Counted from the first letter of the stretch, positions 1-10,665 are shown. The stretch: DNA of 64,000 bases from an uncultured Loktanella sp. (GCA_937132065.1 CAKZNT010000013.1:1-64000), one strand, 5' to 3'. Made by a program: numbers and translations. Notes: generated by a model from the letters alone, not told the origin.

Positions 1-75
1 GCCAGTTCGAAGACGAAGACCGAATGTAACGTACCGTTCTTTGCCAGAAACACACCAAAAAGACAGGGCGACGCC

Positions 76-948
76 ATGGCCTACAAAAAGTCCACAGAAA
101 TTCCCAAACGATTAAAACCCAAGGACGCTGTAAGAAGAAAACTCTTTCTACTATCGGGCAACGAATGCGCCTTTCCTAACTGCAAGAATGTTTTGATCGA
201 TGCAAACGGTACAATGATTGGCGATGTCGCACACATATGTGCGGCTGAGCCAGATGGGCCACGTTTTAGTCAAAAAATGTCAAACGACGAGAGGCGATCA
301 TTCGATAACCTATTGTTGCTTTGTGTCTCTCATCATAGGCAAGTTGACGGCAAAAATTCTGATGTGACTGTCAAAGAGCTCAAGAAAATCAAAAAGAAGC
401 ACGAGGCCAGATTTGGTGCGGCTTCTGGTGCAATCGCTAAGAGATTTGAAGAACAGTTTGACGATCAAACTAGCGCAACGGTGCAGACCCTCCCTCGCGA
501 TCTTGCGCGATATGAAAAATGGTTGAATGACGAACTGAACTGTGAGCTACCAGACGATGCGGATCAGATCATCACCGACATTTCGAAATATGTTTCGTCA
601 CTCAAAGTTGTGCCACATGAGCATAGAAACTTTGTTCTCGCGTTGGTGGAACGATCCGATAGGCGAAAAGAATGGAGTGATGGATCAGTTCACCTATCGT
701 GTGACGATATTTGCTCTTCGCTTTCAATTGGTCATACAAAGCTAAAAAGACTTGTAGCCGGTTTGGAAGAGTATGGCTTGGGTGACTTTCACGAACTGAA
801 TGATCCCTATGGTCGAGAAATTCCTGCAGTTAGATTAAAAGATCCTGCGGACTCTATGACTTGGGGCGAAATCACGGATTTTTGCAAGGCCATCGATGTG
901 GAACTTGCAGACTTCATTTTGGATGTACAATTTGGTTTACTCGATTAG
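76..948 (+). CDS. HNH endonuclease-like protein with uncharacterised C-terminal region
   Basis: 290-aa ORF; N-terminal C-x4-C-type motif (NECAFPNCKN) plus HICAAEPDGPRF...ERRSFDNLLLLCVSHHRQVD, typical of HNH nuclease domains. Confidence 0.75.
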   Translation: MAYKKSTEIPKRLKPKDAVRRKLFLLSGNECAFPNCKNVLIDANGTMIGDVAHICAAEPDGPRFSQKMSNDERRSFDNLLLLCVSHHRQVDGKNSDVTVKELKKIKKKHEARFGAASGAIAKRFEEQFDDQTSATVQTLPRDLARYEKWLNDELNCELPDDADQIITDISKYVSSLKVVPHEHRNFVLALVERSDRRKEWSDGSVHLSCDDICSSLSIGHTKLKRLVAGLEEYGLGDFHELNDPYGREIPAVRLKDPADSMTWGEITDFCKAIDVELADFILDVQFGLLD

Positions 949-1068
949 CGACCACCCAATCGCACAAACCGAGAAAACCAGAAATTTTTACCAACATGAT
1001 CAAAACCTTACCATCGAATTATAACGATCCTAGCACCATGCACACGGCAAGAAGCGTTGCTACCGTGC

Positions 1069-1173
1069 TGTGCTAGAACTGTGCTAGGTGCACGGCGCTA
1101 TGCTCGTAGTACGTTGTGCTAGTTGATGAATTTCTAACTGTGCTAGGACTGTGCTAGCCGAAAATTGTGCTAA
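1069..1173. repeat. Cluster of direct repeats TGTGCTAG (5 exact, 1 with 7/8 match)
   Basis: Exact copies start at 1069, 1080, 1115, 1139 and 1150; TGTGCTAA at 1166; spacings 11, 35, 24, 11. Confidence 0.85.
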
Positions 1174-1229
1174 ACGAATAGACGAGTAAAACAGTAGATT
1201 ATTTAAACCATTGTTCTTGTTGATTTAAA

Positions 1230-1304
1230 TGGTGCCCGGGGGCGGATTTGAACCACCGACACGAGGATTTTCAATCCACTGCTCTACCCCTGAGCTACCC
1301 GGGC
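1230..1304 (-). tRNA. tRNA-Phe (GAA)
   Basis: Reverse complement GCCCGGGTAGCTCAG...GTGGATTGAAAATCCTC...GGTTCAAATCC...CCCGGGCACCA; full cloverleaf, encoded CCA. Confidence 0.97.
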
Positions 1305-1383
1305 ACCGGGATGACTAACGTCATCGGGTAGCGGCGTTTTAGGCGAGTGATGCGGGGGTGTCCATAGCCATTTTACGCTAATT

Positions 1384-1569
1384 TTAATGTGGCTTCTCTT
1401 CAGCGCGCATTAACTCTTCATAAAGCTCTTCTGCATCCTCGGGATCGGTCGATGGAATGGCGTATGAGCCAGACAGCCATTTCGCCAGATCCACGTCTGC
1501 GCAGCGTTTCGAACAGAACGGGCGCAGCTTGGGATCGGTCTCTTTTTCGCAGATCGGGCAAGCCATCAA
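1384..1569 (-). CDS. yacG: DNA gyrase inhibitor YacG-like zinc-binding protein
   Basis: CPICEKE...PFCSKRCADVDLAKWLSGSYAIP. Confidence 0.92.
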   Translation of the reverse strand: MMACPICEKETDPKLRPFCSKRCADVDLAKWLSGSYAIPSTDPEDAEELYEELMRAEEKPH

Positions 1570-2597
1570 AGCGCTCGCAAGATTTGCTTCAGGGGCAGGC
1601 GCTCGCGCTTTCGCTGCAATTCAAACAGTCCCATCGGGGTCCAGCCAACCAAGGATGTTTCAATCGGATCGTTGCGGAAGGAAGCGCGCAAGGATTGCTC
1701 GACTTGCTTACGGTGCGCCTTGGACATCGACACAAAATCAACCGAGACTTGACCGCCAAGCCCCCGCAAACGCAGCGCGCGCGGTAAGGCGCGGCAGGCA
1801 GCGAGATTCGCCTTCAGCGCGGCGCCCGGTGAGGTGTCGTTGCCAGTATTCACGTCGACCGCGACCAATGCGCGGGTTGGCTCGACATACATCGTGCCCT
1901 CGGCCAGCATGGTTTTGGCGCTTGCCAAGTGGTCAATCTGGTCGAGCACGCCGAGGTGCGAAAAGGATCCAGCTTCGGTTACCACATCGGCCGCCCCCGT
2001 CCATTCGCGCCAAGCCAGCCCATGTGGGCCGTCGCCATCGGTCAGGGCTTCTGGCTCACGCCCTTCTGCATCCCCCAGAACGGCATGTGCCATATCTTGC
2101 ATTGCAACGATATCGTCGGCGATATCTTCCTCATCTGCACCTGCACACGACGAGCGCAGGATAAGCCCAAATGTGTCATCGTAAACACCATGAGCAACAG
2201 CCAGTAGATTATCACGTTGGTCTTCGTCGTCGATTTGGCGCGAGATATTCAATCCCGGCTTGCCCGGCGTCACGATTGCATAGCGGCTTTTGAACAGCAC
2301 ACGGTCGGTGACCGGCACGGCCTTGCCATCTTCGGAATAGCCAGTGACTTGCACCAGCAACGCCTGACCAGGGCTAAGGCCTTTGCCTTGGCGCAAAAAG
2401 GCGGTTTCACCATCAGGCAGGCGCATCATCATACCGCCCTGCCCTTTGATCGGACGATCGCAGATCGCGCGAAATATCGCACCAGGACGCGGTGCATCGC
2501 TGTCGTCAATCAAGAGGTCGTCGAGAATGCCGTCCACAAGGTAGGCAGCGGCCTCTAGCCCGTTCACGTGATCCAGAACAATCGTGCGACCCTTCAT
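1566..2597 (-). CDS. Ribonuclease E/G family protein
   Basis: [13 protein letters not shown] start at 2597; [14 protein letters not shown] motifs; lies between maf and yacG. Confidence 0.85.
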   Translation of the reverse strand: MKGRTIVLDHVNGLEAAAYLVDGILDDLLIDDSDAPRPGAIFRAICDRPIKGQGGMMMRLPDGETAFLRQGKGLSPGQALLVQVTGYSEDGKAVPVTDRVLFKSRYAIVTPGKPGLNISRQIDDEDQRDNLLAVAHGVYDDTFGLILRSSCAGADEEDIADDIVAMQDMAHAVLGDAEGREPEALTDGDGPHGLAWREWTGAADVVTEAGSFSHLGVLDQIDHLASAKTMLAEGTMYVEPTRALVAVDVNTGNDTSPGAALKANLAACRALPRALRLRGLGGQVSVDFVSMSKAHRKQVEQSLRASFRNDPIETSLVGWTPMGLFELQRKRERLPLKQILRAL

Positions 2598-3199
2598 GAT
2601 GCTTCTCCAAATAGGGGGTAACCCGCCGCGCCAAGCAGGGCTGCGGTTTCGGGGAGCGGCAATCCCATTACCGCATGAAATGAGCCATTGATCCACGGGC
2701 AGAATAGGCTGGCTGGACCTTGGATACCATAAGCACCTGCTTTGCCCTGCCAGTCACCCGTGCCCAGATACCAGTTGATTTCAACATCGCTAAGGCGCTT
2801 GAAAGCAACAGTCGTCTGCACATCGCGCAGCCAAATTCGTTCGCCGCGCTTGACTGAAACTGCGGTGATCACTTTGTGGCGACGCCCGGACAGTGCATGA
2901 AGGAATGTCGCGGCTTCTGCAACATCAGCAGGCTTGCCCATGATCCGCCGCCCGATCGCGACAGTGGTATCAGCGCATAACACAACCTCGTCGCTGCCGC
3001 AGGTAACCGCCGCTGCTTTTTCGGAGGCAATACGTTTGACGTAGTCACGTGGCAGCTCTGCGCGGCGGGGATCTTCGTCAATGTCAGGAGGGCGGACTGC
3101 GAATGGGGTGACCCCCATCTGCGCCAAAAGCTCCAACCGCCGAGGCGAGCCAGAGCCGAGGATGAGCTTGAGGCCCCCGTCAACCGGGAGACTTGTCAT
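2594..3199 (-). CDS. maf: Maf family nucleoside triphosphate pyrophosphatase
   Basis: [34 protein letters not shown]. Confidence 0.93.
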   Translation of the reverse strand: MTSLPVDGGLKLILGSGSPRRLELLAQMGVTPFAVRPPDIDEDPRRAELPRDYVKRIASEKAAAVTCGSDEVVLCADTTVAIGRRIMGKPADVAEAATFLHALSGRRHKVITAVSVKRGERIWLRDVQTTVAFKRLSDVEINWYLGTGDWQGKAGAYGIQGPASLFCPWINGSFHAVMGLPLPETAALLGAAGYPLFGEAS

Positions 3200-3414
3200 T
3201 TGAAACGATAGTTAATCCGACCCTTGGTCAGATCGTAGGGTGTCATTTCGACTTGCACCTTGTCGCCAGCCAGAACGCGGATGCGGTTCTTGCGCATCTT
3301 TCCTGCCGTATGTGCGATGATCGTGTGGCCGTTTTCAAGCTCGACCAGGAACGTCGCATTGGGCAGAAGTTCTTTCACGACACCTGGGAATTCGAGCAGT
3401 TCTTCCTTGGCCAT
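3196..3414 (-). CDS. infA: Translation initiation factor IF-1
   Basis: [53 protein letters not shown]; 72 aa. Confidence 0.97.
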   Translation of the reverse strand: MAKEELLEFPGVVKELLPNATFLVELENGHTIIAHTAGKMRKNRIRVLAGDKVQVEMTPYDLTKGRINYRFK

Positions 3415-3514
3415 GTGATCTCCTATTTTGATCCGTCCACCAATTGTCGTGGACGGGTGGTAAATGCGCCTGAATGCAACAGTTTTCAAGGGGTAAAGAG
3501 CATCAGCCCTGTAA

Positions 3515-3994
3515 TCAGTCGGTTTCGACCCTCGCAGGGCCAAATCGTTCTATGAGACGCTCGATAATCTGGTCTCGGGTTTGGCGGTAGCTGGCAAGAC
3601 GGGTTTCGCGCCCTTCGCCCAACCCGGTTGGATCAAGAATCGGCCAGTATTCGACGTCCAGATGATAAAACCGTGTCAGATCAAGCGCGCGCCGCTGGCT
3701 TGCAGGCGACAAGGCAAGCACCAAATCGAAAGAAGACAGGTCATCGCCCCATTCCTCCATCTCGTCAAAGCTTCGGGATCGGTGGCGACAGACTTCTACG
3801 CCCATCTCCATACAAACGGCGACTGCGAATCCGTCAATCTCAAGGTCATTCTTGACGCCTACGGACTGAATATAACATTCGGTTCCGTAGAGTTTCTTCA
3901 TGATGCCTTCGGCCATTGGCGAGCGCACCGCGTTATGATCGCAACAGAACAGGACGGACTGCGGTAGTTTGGAAAAGGTTTGCGGCTCTCCCAT
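3515..3994 (-). CDS. Low-molecular-weight phosphotyrosine phosphatase-like protein
   Basis: [18 protein letters not shown]-loop. Confidence 0.88.
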   Translation of the reverse strand: MGEPQTFSKLPQSVLFCCDHNAVRSPMAEGIMKKLYGTECYIQSVGVKNDLEIDGFAVAVCMEMGVEVCRHRSRSFDEMEEWGDDLSSFDLVLALSPASQRRALDLTRFYHLDVEYWPILDPTGLGEGRETRLASYRQTRDQIIERLIERFGPARVETD

Positions 3995-3997
3995 CCC

Positions 3998-4477
3998 CTA
4001 CCCTCCGAAATGCAAAACGCAAATCAGAGTGAACAAGCGGCGAGAGGTGTCGGTATCGACATCCGCCTTCCCTTCCAGACGCTCTTGCAGCACGCGCGCC
4101 CCTTCGTTGTGAATGCCACGCCGCGCCATATCAATCGTTTCGATCTGGCTTGGCGGCATATTCTTGACCGCGTCGAAATAGCTTTCGCAAATCTGGAAAT
4201 AGTCTTTTACGACTTGGCGAAACGGCCCCAAAGACAGGTGAAATTCACCCGCAGGGGTTTCGTCCTCTGATTGCAGGTCAAACACAAGGCGGCGTTCCTT
4301 GATCGAAAGACCAAGGCGAAACGGGCCAGCAGGCACATCGCGATCCTCGCGCGCGGGCAATGAAAAACTGTTGTCCTCCAACAGGTCAAACATCGCAACT
4401 TTGCGCTCTTGCTCGATCTCTGCAGTCGGCACAGGCAGCCCGCTATCATCAAGGTCAATGTGAATAATGCGGCTCAT
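3998..4477 (-). CDS. UPF0262 family protein
   Basis: MSRIIHIDLDDSGLPVPTAEIEQERKVAMFDLLEDNSF; conserved position between LMW-PTP and hisD. Confidence 0.85.
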   Translation of the reverse strand: MSRIIHIDLDDSGLPVPTAEIEQERKVAMFDLLEDNSFSLPAREDRDVPAGPFRLGLSIKERRLVFDLQSEDETPAGEFHLSLGPFRQVVKDYFQICESYFDAVKNMPPSQIETIDMARRGIHNEGARVLQERLEGKADVDTDTSRRLFTLICVLHFGG

Positions 4478-5778
4478 GGCTGGTTAATCCGATCCAAACG
4501 GGCGCGCACTGACAATCCGTGCGCTTCTAGGCTTTCTGACTGCGCCAAGCGCTCTGCGGCGGGGCCAATTGCGGCAAGTGCCTCGGGCGTCATACGCGCC
4601 AATGTCGTTCGCTTGATGAAGTCCATGACAGAAAGTCCACTTGAGAAACGGGCCGAACGCGCAGTCGGCAGTACGTGATTTGGTCCGCCGATGTAATCAC
4701 CGATGGCTTCGGGCGTCCAGCTACCTATGAAGATCGCACCCGCGTGGGTCACTTTTCCAGCCAGCGCATCGGCATCTGCCACGCAAAGTTCTAGGTGCTC
4801 GGGCGCAATGCGATCTGACAGGGCCGCAGCCTCGTTCATGTCTTTTACGGTGATAATCGCGCCAAAATCCTGCCAGCTTTTGCTTGCGATAGCACGGCGA
4901 TCCAATGCCTCCAGCCGTTTTGCGACGGCTTGCGCAACCTCCTGTCCGAAGGCTGCATCGTCTGTGATCAAGAGCGATTGCGCGCTTTCATCATGCTCCG
5001 CTTGCGAAAGAAGATCGAGGGCAATCCAATCGGGATCATTATCGCGGTCGGCGATAACCAAAATTTCGGACGGGCCAGCGATCATATCAATGCCGACCTT
5101 TCCAAACACACGCCGCTTGGCGGCCGCCACAAATGCGTTGCCAGGGCCAGTGATTTTATCGACGGCAGGGATGGTTTCGGTTCCGTATGCCAAAGCCGCA
5201 ATCGCTTGTGCGCCTCCAATGCGGTAAATCTCGTCAACGCCCGCGATCCGCGCAGCCATAACAACCAGCGGGTTGCTGATGCCGTCCGGTGTGGGCACGA
5301 CGATTGCCAAACGGCTCACGCCTGCGACTTTTGCGGGAATTGCGTTCATCAACACCGAACTCGGGTAGGACGCCAGCCCACCGGGCACATAAAGCCCCGC
5401 AGCGGAAACCGCGGACCAGCGCCAGCCGAGCGTTGCGCCCGCATCATCGGTCCACATCTCGTCGACGGGCATCTGGCGCGCATGATAGGCGCGAATGCGC
5501 GTGGCAGCCAATTCTAATGCAGCGCGGTCTTCGTCACTGACAAGCGCACATTCGGCCTCAATTTCCGCGTGCGTGAAACGCATGCTGGCGGCGGTCAACT
5601 CAAGTCGGTCGAACTTGCGGGTCAGATCAATCACGGCAGCATCACCGCGCGCACGCACATCCGCGATGATATCGGCAACCACGGCATCCACATCAGGGCT
5701 GTCTTCGCGTTTCGCCCCCAAAAGCGCCGTAAACCGCGCCTCAAAATCAGCATCGCTTGTATTCAAAAATTGCGGCAT
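4474..5778 (-). CDS. hisD: Histidinol dehydrogenase
   Basis: AGLYVPGGLASYPSSVLMNAIPAKVAGV...GPGNAFVAAAKR...GPSEILVIAD. Confidence 0.97.
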   Translation of the reverse strand: MPQFLNTSDADFEARFTALLGAKREDSPDVDAVVADIIADVRARGDAAVIDLTRKFDRLELTAASMRFTHAEIEAECALVSDEDRAALELAATRIRAYHARQMPVDEMWTDDAGATLGWRWSAVSAAGLYVPGGLASYPSSVLMNAIPAKVAGVSRLAIVVPTPDGISNPLVVMAARIAGVDEIYRIGGAQAIAALAYGTETIPAVDKITGPGNAFVAAAKRRVFGKVGIDMIAGPSEILVIADRDNDPDWIALDLLSQAEHDESAQSLLITDDAAFGQEVAQAVAKRLEALDRRAIASKSWQDFGAIITVKDMNEAAALSDRIAPEHLELCVADADALAGKVTHAGAIFIGSWTPEAIGDYIGGPNHVLPTARSARFSSGLSVMDFIKRTTLARMTPEALAAIGPAAERLAQSESLEAHGLSVRARLDRINQP

Positions 5779-5796
5779 ATAGGCGTCCTTGGCAGG

Positions 5797-6270
5797 TTAG
5801 TCGTGCTGCGGCACTTTACGAGACGGGGCGATGTAAGGACGGGTGACATCGCGTAACACGACCTCGAGCGCCTCAACGTCAACGCCAATTGCGCCATCAC
5901 CCGAAAGTGTCAGAACAACACGACCGGTTCCGTCTTCGCCTGCTTCAAAAGCCACAGACAGAAGCGCGTGAACAGTGTCAGGATCCAAAGGTTGAACGCC
6001 CTGCGTCTGCACATTCACAACGTCTTCAATTGCAAGAACGGACTGAACACGCTCGACCTGACGGCGCGCGCCCTTCACATTTGCATCATCCTCCCAACGG
6101 AACCGATTGAGAAGGAGCGCAAAGCGGCGTGCCTTGCGGTCCCATTTCATTTCGGTTGCAGGAAACACTGCGTCTTGCGTCAAGGATGAAAGCACCGACA
6201 AATCGTCGGCGTCCAATGCCTTCAGTCGCAGCGGCTTGTCGCCGCCGTCTTCAAACCGTGCATCACTCAC
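5797..6270 (-). CDS. DUF2948 family protein
   Basis: [46 protein letters not shown]; between hisD and murA. Confidence 0.8.
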   Translation of the reverse strand: MSDARFEDGGDKPLRLKALDADDLSVLSSLTQDAVFPATEMKWDRKARRFALLLNRFRWEDDANVKGARRQVERVQSVLAIEDVVNVQTQGVQPLDPDTVHALLSVAFEAGEDGTGRVVLTLSGDGAIGVDVEALEVVLRDVTRPYIAPSRKVPQHD

Positions 6271-7538
6271 TTGCCTGTAATCCGTTCAATCTGCGCTCCA
6301 ACGGCGCCCAGTTTTTCTTCCACGTGCTCATAACCCCGATCAAGGTGATAAACGCGGTTCACGATCGTTTCACCCTCGGAGGCTAGCCCTGCCAAAATCA
6401 AGGACACCGATGCCCGCAGGTCTGTCGCCATCACAGGCGCGCCCTTCATCTTGTCGACCCCTGTGACCGTCGCGGTATTGCCGTGCACTTCAATGTCAGC
6501 GCCCATGCGGATCAGCTCTGGCGCATGCATAAAGCGGTTCTCAAAGATCGTTTCAGTCAAAACAGACTTACCATCAGCAATACAGAGCATCGCCATCATT
6601 TGCGCCTGCAAATCGGTAGGGAAACCCGGAAATGGTTCTGTGGTGACGTCTACCGCGCGCGGGCGATCACCGCGCCGCTTGACCTTGAGGCCCAACTTGG
6701 TTTCGGTCACGTCAACACCTGCGGCATCGAGCTTTTCAACGAAGCTTTCAACGAGATGCATGCGGCCACCGATGCATTCGATTTCGCCGCCAGTGAACAC
6801 CGGGGCCAGCATATATGTGCCGAGTTCAATACGGTCGGTGACGACAGGATGGGTCGCGCCACCAAGTCGATCAACGCCCTGAATTTCGATGCGGGACGTG
6901 CCGTCACCTTCGATTTGAGCGCCCATTGCACGCAAGCAAGTTGCCAAATCAACAATTTCAGGCTCGCGCGCTGCGTTGTTGATGACTGTTGTGCCCTTAG
7001 CCAAGGTTGCGGCCATCATCAGGTTTTCAGTTGCGCCAACGGAGGCGAATGGAAAGTCGATGACTGCGCCCTTTAGTTTGCCACCCGCTGCCTTCGCATG
7101 CAAATATCCGTCCTTCAGCTCAATAGATGCGCCCATTTTCTCGAGGCCATCGGTGTGAATATCCATTGGGCGCGCACCAATCGCACAGCCACCCGGCAGC
7201 GAAACAATCGCATGCCCTTCACGCGCCAGAAGAGGACCAAGCACAAGATTTGAGGCGCGCATTTTGCGCACGATATCGTAGTCGGCGGTAGTATTGATCG
7301 CGCCGTGCGTCGACATCACTTGCACCTTACCGTCCTGTAGCGCTGTGATTTCCGCACCAAGCGAGCGCAAAAGCTCTGCCATTGTCTTCATGTCCGACAA
7401 GCGCGGCGCATTCGTGAGCGTCAGCGGCTCTTCTGACAGCAGTGTCGCAGGCATCAAAGCCAATGCCGCGTTCTTCGCACCGGCGATATGGATTTGACCG
7501 TTCAATTCGCGGCCACCCTTTACAACGATAGAATCCAT
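6267..7538 (-). CDS. murA: UDP-N-acetylglucosamine 1-carboxyvinyltransferase
   Basis: [34 protein letters not shown]...[15 protein letters not shown]. Confidence 0.97.
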   Translation of the reverse strand: MDSIVVKGGRELNGQIHIAGAKNAALALMPATLLSEEPLTLTNAPRLSDMKTMAELLRSLGAEITALQDGKVQVMSTHGAINTTADYDIVRKMRASNLVLGPLLAREGHAIVSLPGGCAIGARPMDIHTDGLEKMGASIELKDGYLHAKAAGGKLKGAVIDFPFASVGATENLMMAATLAKGTTVINNAAREPEIVDLATCLRAMGAQIEGDGTSRIEIQGVDRLGGATHPVVTDRIELGTYMLAPVFTGGEIECIGGRMHLVESFVEKLDAAGVDVTETKLGLKVKRRGDRPRAVDVTTEPFPGFPTDLQAQMMAMLCIADGKSVLTETIFENRFMHAPELIRMGADIEVHGNTATVTGVDKMKGAPVMATDLRASVSLILAGLASEGETIVNRVYHLDRGYEHVEEKLGAVGAQIERITGK

Positions 7539-7544
7539 ACCTGC

Positions 7545-7694
7545 CTACTCTTTCTCTTTTGTCTTTGTATCGGCAGCCCGTGCACGGGTCTGCGCCTTGC
7601 GTTTGGCCATATTGGCCTTCAACGCGGCTTTCAGGCGATCCTCTCGGATTTCCGCCTCTGTCCGCTGTTTTTTGATGGTGCTCTTATGATCCAT
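7545..7694 (-). CDS. Small conserved basic protein, 49 aa
   Basis: Translated by hand: MDHKSTIKKQRTEAEIREDRLKAALKANMAKRKAQTRARAADTKTKEKE*; directly upstream of murA; below the ORF-track size cut-off. Confidence 0.6.
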   Translation of the reverse strand: MDHKSTIKKQRTEAEIREDRLKAALKANMAKRKAQTRARAADTKTKEKE

Positions 7695-7779
7695 AATACC
7701 CCTGTTACCAAGGTGCATAAAAACCGTCCAGTGAGGGCTTGCACCAATTGTCGATTGCGGCTAATTCCACCCTCAGTAT

Positions 7780-7854
7780 GCTGCGGTAGCTCAGTGGTAG
7801 AGCGCGTCATTGGTAATGACGAGGTCGGGAGTTCAATTCTCCCTCGCAGCACCA
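7780..7854 (+). tRNA. tRNA-Thr (GGT)
   Basis: GCTGCGGTAGCTCAGTGGTAGAGC...CGTCATTGGTAATGACG...GTTCAATTC...CGCAGCACCA. Confidence 0.96.
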
Positions 7855-7865
7855 TCCCACATCAC

Positions 7866-8540
7866 TTATTTGCGAAATGCTGCCGTGATGGCCGCGCTGT
7901 CGTAATACGTGGAGAGCCATGTGCGCAAAGACATCGGCCCCAATCCTTTCAAATCCTGCTCATATGCATCCAGAATGTCATCCAGGATACCGGTCTTCAG
8001 CCAGCGAAGATGCACATAACGCAGCGCTAACTGCTTACGGGCGACTGCAAGCGGCTGGTTTTCGACATGCAACAGATAGAAAACTGAGGCAAGGCCTGTG
8101 CGGTCTGCACCCGACTTGCAATGAACCACAAATGGTCGCTCGATCGAATCAAAAATGTCGAGCAACGTGAGGTAAAGCTCTTTGGGTGCTGCCTTTTTCG
8201 CGCTTAGCGCAATGCTGACAAGCTCGATACCCTGTGCTTCACAGGCTTCCTTTTCCAGCAGATAATGACTGCGGTTTGCCGTGCCGCGCAAGTTTAGCAC
8301 CGCCTTGATGCCCATATCCTTGTAGGTCGCGATGCGGTCCGGGTCTGGTTGATTGGATCGCCAGACCCCAGCGGCGATTTCCTCCGTATTCGCCCAGAGC
8401 CCGCGCAAAATGCCATGATCATGGTAGTGAAAATGCGCATGGGCCAGTGCGCGATCCTGCTTTGTGATCAATGCGGGGCCGAATTCCGGCCGCCGACTTG
8501 CACGGATCAACGCGAAGGTCTCGGCGAATTTCTTGAACAT
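7866..8540 (-). CDS. PTP/DSP-fold phosphatase (copy 1)
   Basis: VLNLRG...HCKSGADRTGL (CX5R active site); paralogous to 9931..10665. Confidence 0.85.
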   Translation of the reverse strand: MFKKFAETFALIRASRRPEFGPALITKQDRALAHAHFHYHDHGILRGLWANTEEIAAGVWRSNQPDPDRIATYKDMGIKAVLNLRGTANRSHYLLEKEACEAQGIELVSIALSAKKAAPKELYLTLLDIFDSIERPFVVHCKSGADRTGLASVFYLLHVENQPLAVARKQLALRYVHLRWLKTGILDDILDAYEQDLKGLGPMSLRTWLSTYYDSAAITAAFRK

Positions 8541-8668
8541 TCACTTGGCTCTCGTTTAGGCTCTTACGATCTTGCTGCACTTCACTTAAGGGGGCTTTCC
8601 CCATATTGCTATCGGAAAGTCAGTCGAGATGACAACCAAGCACTGCCACGCTACGGTTTACGTCAACA

Positions 8669-9934
8669 ATGAGAAATGAACCACAAATGCCCTTAGTGAT
8701 TCGAGCTTGGCTGTTTCTCAGCACAATCCTAGCCCCCCTTATCCACTTTTGTGCCAAATGGATGCACCTGCGACAGGGCATTGCCCCGCTCCGTTTTCAG
8801 GAACGCATGGGCCAAGCAACTGCTGATCGAGGCGACGGGCGGTGGGTTTGGGTGCACGCGGCGAGCCTTGGCGAGGTCAGCCAGACACGTGACCTCATCA
8901 ATTCCCTCATTGAAGAGCATGGGTTCAATGTGCTTGTCACCACGTTTAGCGGCAGTGGCGCCGTTTGGGTCGCCCGAGAACTTCCCAAGGCTGTGCACCA
9001 ATTTGTGCCCCTGGATACGCCTGTTGCGGTAGATCGTTTCCTCAAGACTTGGCGGCCCGAACTTGGTGTTTTCATCGAAGGCGATATTTGGCCCCGACTT
9101 GTCCTGACTGCGGCGCGGCATAATGTGCCGCTTGCCCTGCTCAATGCCCGCCCATCGAAATCGCGCGACAAGCGCCCTGCCGTTTTCGCTGCACTCTTAT
9201 CGCAGTTTCGCGCCATCACCTGCAAATCAGAACAGGTCGCCGCGGACATTGCCCGCCTTGGTATCGCTCAACAGCAGGTGCATGTGTTCGGGGATCTACG
9301 GGCCTGCGCGCTCCCGCCAAGCGTGGACAGCGAGGCAGTCAGCACCCTGTCAGATCAGATTGCGAACCGCCCCGTTTGGATTGCCGCCTCGACGCATGCC
9401 GATGACGAAGAAGCAGTGGCACAAGCCTGCAAAATAGTGTTTGCCGCCGTTCCCGAGTGCCTCCTGATCTGGGCGCCGCGCCATCCCGATCGCGCGCCCG
9501 CAATTCTTGAGCGACTGGACGGCCTAGCCACGCGGCAACGCAGCAACTCCGAAGCCATAACGCCAGAAACACAAGTCTACCTCGCGGACACACTCGGCGA
9601 ACTTGGCAGCATCTATTCTTGTAGCAAGGTCGTGTTCCTTGGCGGGTCATTTGGCGATGAAGGCGGTCACAATCCCTATGAGCCTGCATGTTTCGGCTGC
9701 TTCTTGCTAACGGGACCGAAGGTGCGCAACCACGTTGACGGATTCAACGCCTTGGCGGCGGCGGGCGCAAGCGCGGAGGTTGCAGATGGCACAGCACTCG
9801 CGGCATTGGTCATCGATCTGCTCAACACCAACGACGCAGGCTCGCGGGGTGAGAAAGGACGCGCCCTTGTTGCTGCGTCAGGTGATGCCTCTGCAAAGAC
9901 GATAGTTCTGCTACGCGACCTCTTAAAGGCCTAG
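8669..9934 (+). CDS. waaA: 3-deoxy-D-manno-octulosonic acid (Kdo) transferase
   Basis: WVHAASLGEVSQTRDLINSL, EGDIWPRLVLTAARHNVPLALLNARPS, VFLGGSFGDEGGHNPYEPA. Confidence 0.9.
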   Translation: MRNEPQMPLVIRAWLFLSTILAPLIHFCAKWMHLRQGIAPLRFQERMGQATADRGDGRWVWVHAASLGEVSQTRDLINSLIEEHGFNVLVTTFSGSGAVWVARELPKAVHQFVPLDTPVAVDRFLKTWRPELGVFIEGDIWPRLVLTAARHNVPLALLNARPSKSRDKRPAVFAALLSQFRAITCKSEQVAADIARLGIAQQQVHVFGDLRACALPPSVDSEAVSTLSDQIANRPVWIAASTHADDEEAVAQACKIVFAAVPECLLIWAPRHPDRAPAILERLDGLATRQRSNSEAITPETQVYLADTLGELGSIYSCSKVVFLGGSFGDEGGHNPYEPACFGCFLLTGPKVRNHVDGFNALAAAGASAEVADGTALAALVIDLLNTNDAGSRGEKGRALVAASGDASAKTIVLLRDLLKA

Positions 9935-10665
9935 CCCGCCTTAAAACGCGCCGTCAAATCGGCGGCATCATAGTCCTGTGTTATCCAGTCTCGCAAAGAC
10001 TTCTGCCCTTCAATCTTTGCAAAATCATCGAGCATCATGTCAAGAATGCCAGAGGACGACCAACGGATATGAAGATAGCGGAACGAGAGGTGGCGACGGG
10101 CAGTGGCTAGGGTCTCTCCGCATTTGTCGATCAGATAAAACGCACTGATCAGGCCCGTGCGATCTGCGCCTGATTTGCAGTGAATCAATAGGCCACGTTC
10201 GGCATGATCGAAAACGTCAAATACCTCGAGCAGTGCATCACGATCAGGCGCACGGCGCGCCGACAGGTTGTTGACGGTATATAGGTTCAAGCCTGCCGCC
10301 GCACATCCTTGCTGTGTAAAGATGTAGAACGGTGTGCGACTTTCGCCGCGCAGATTTAAGACCGATCGAATGCCAAGTTTTTGATAGGTTGCAAAACGGG
10401 CAGCATCTGGTTGATTGGAGCGATAAACCCCTTGTGCAACCTCTTCGAAGTTATGCCACCAAAGGCGCAGCACATGATGATCGATCCAGTAAAACCAGCG
10501 CTTAGCGCGCGCGCGCCCTTGCGGCGTCTCCAAATCAATCGGGGTCGGCGCGAATTGCGCATTGATCCATGAAATAGCAGTTTTCAAAAACATGCGGTCC
10601 CCTCTGCGTGCTGACCTAGTCTTATGCCAGACATGGCGCAGGTGAAACCCGTTCTTGCCACACAC
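9931..10665 (-). CDS. PTP/DSP-fold phosphatase (copy 2); true start may be about 10593
   Basis: SVLNLRGES...IHCKSGADRTGLISAFYL; paralogous to 7866..8540. Confidence 0.85.
   Translation of the reverse strand: MCGKNGFHLRHVWHKTRSARRGDRMFLKTAISWINAQFAPTPIDLETPQGRARAKRWFYWIDHHVLRLWWHNFEEVAQGVYRSNQPDAARFATYQKLGIRSVLNLRGESRTPFYIFTQQGCAAAGLNLYTVNNLSARRAPDRDALLEVFDVFDHAERGLLIHCKSGADRTGLISAFYLIDKCGETLATARRHLSFRYLHIRWSSSGILDMMLDDFAKIEGQKSLRDWITQDYDAADLTARFKAG

Noticed and set aside
1069-1173. TGTGCTAG array as a CRISPR
   Set aside because: Repeats are 8 bp and overlap-spaced at 11-35 bp, far too short for repeat-spacer units, and no cas genes are nearby.
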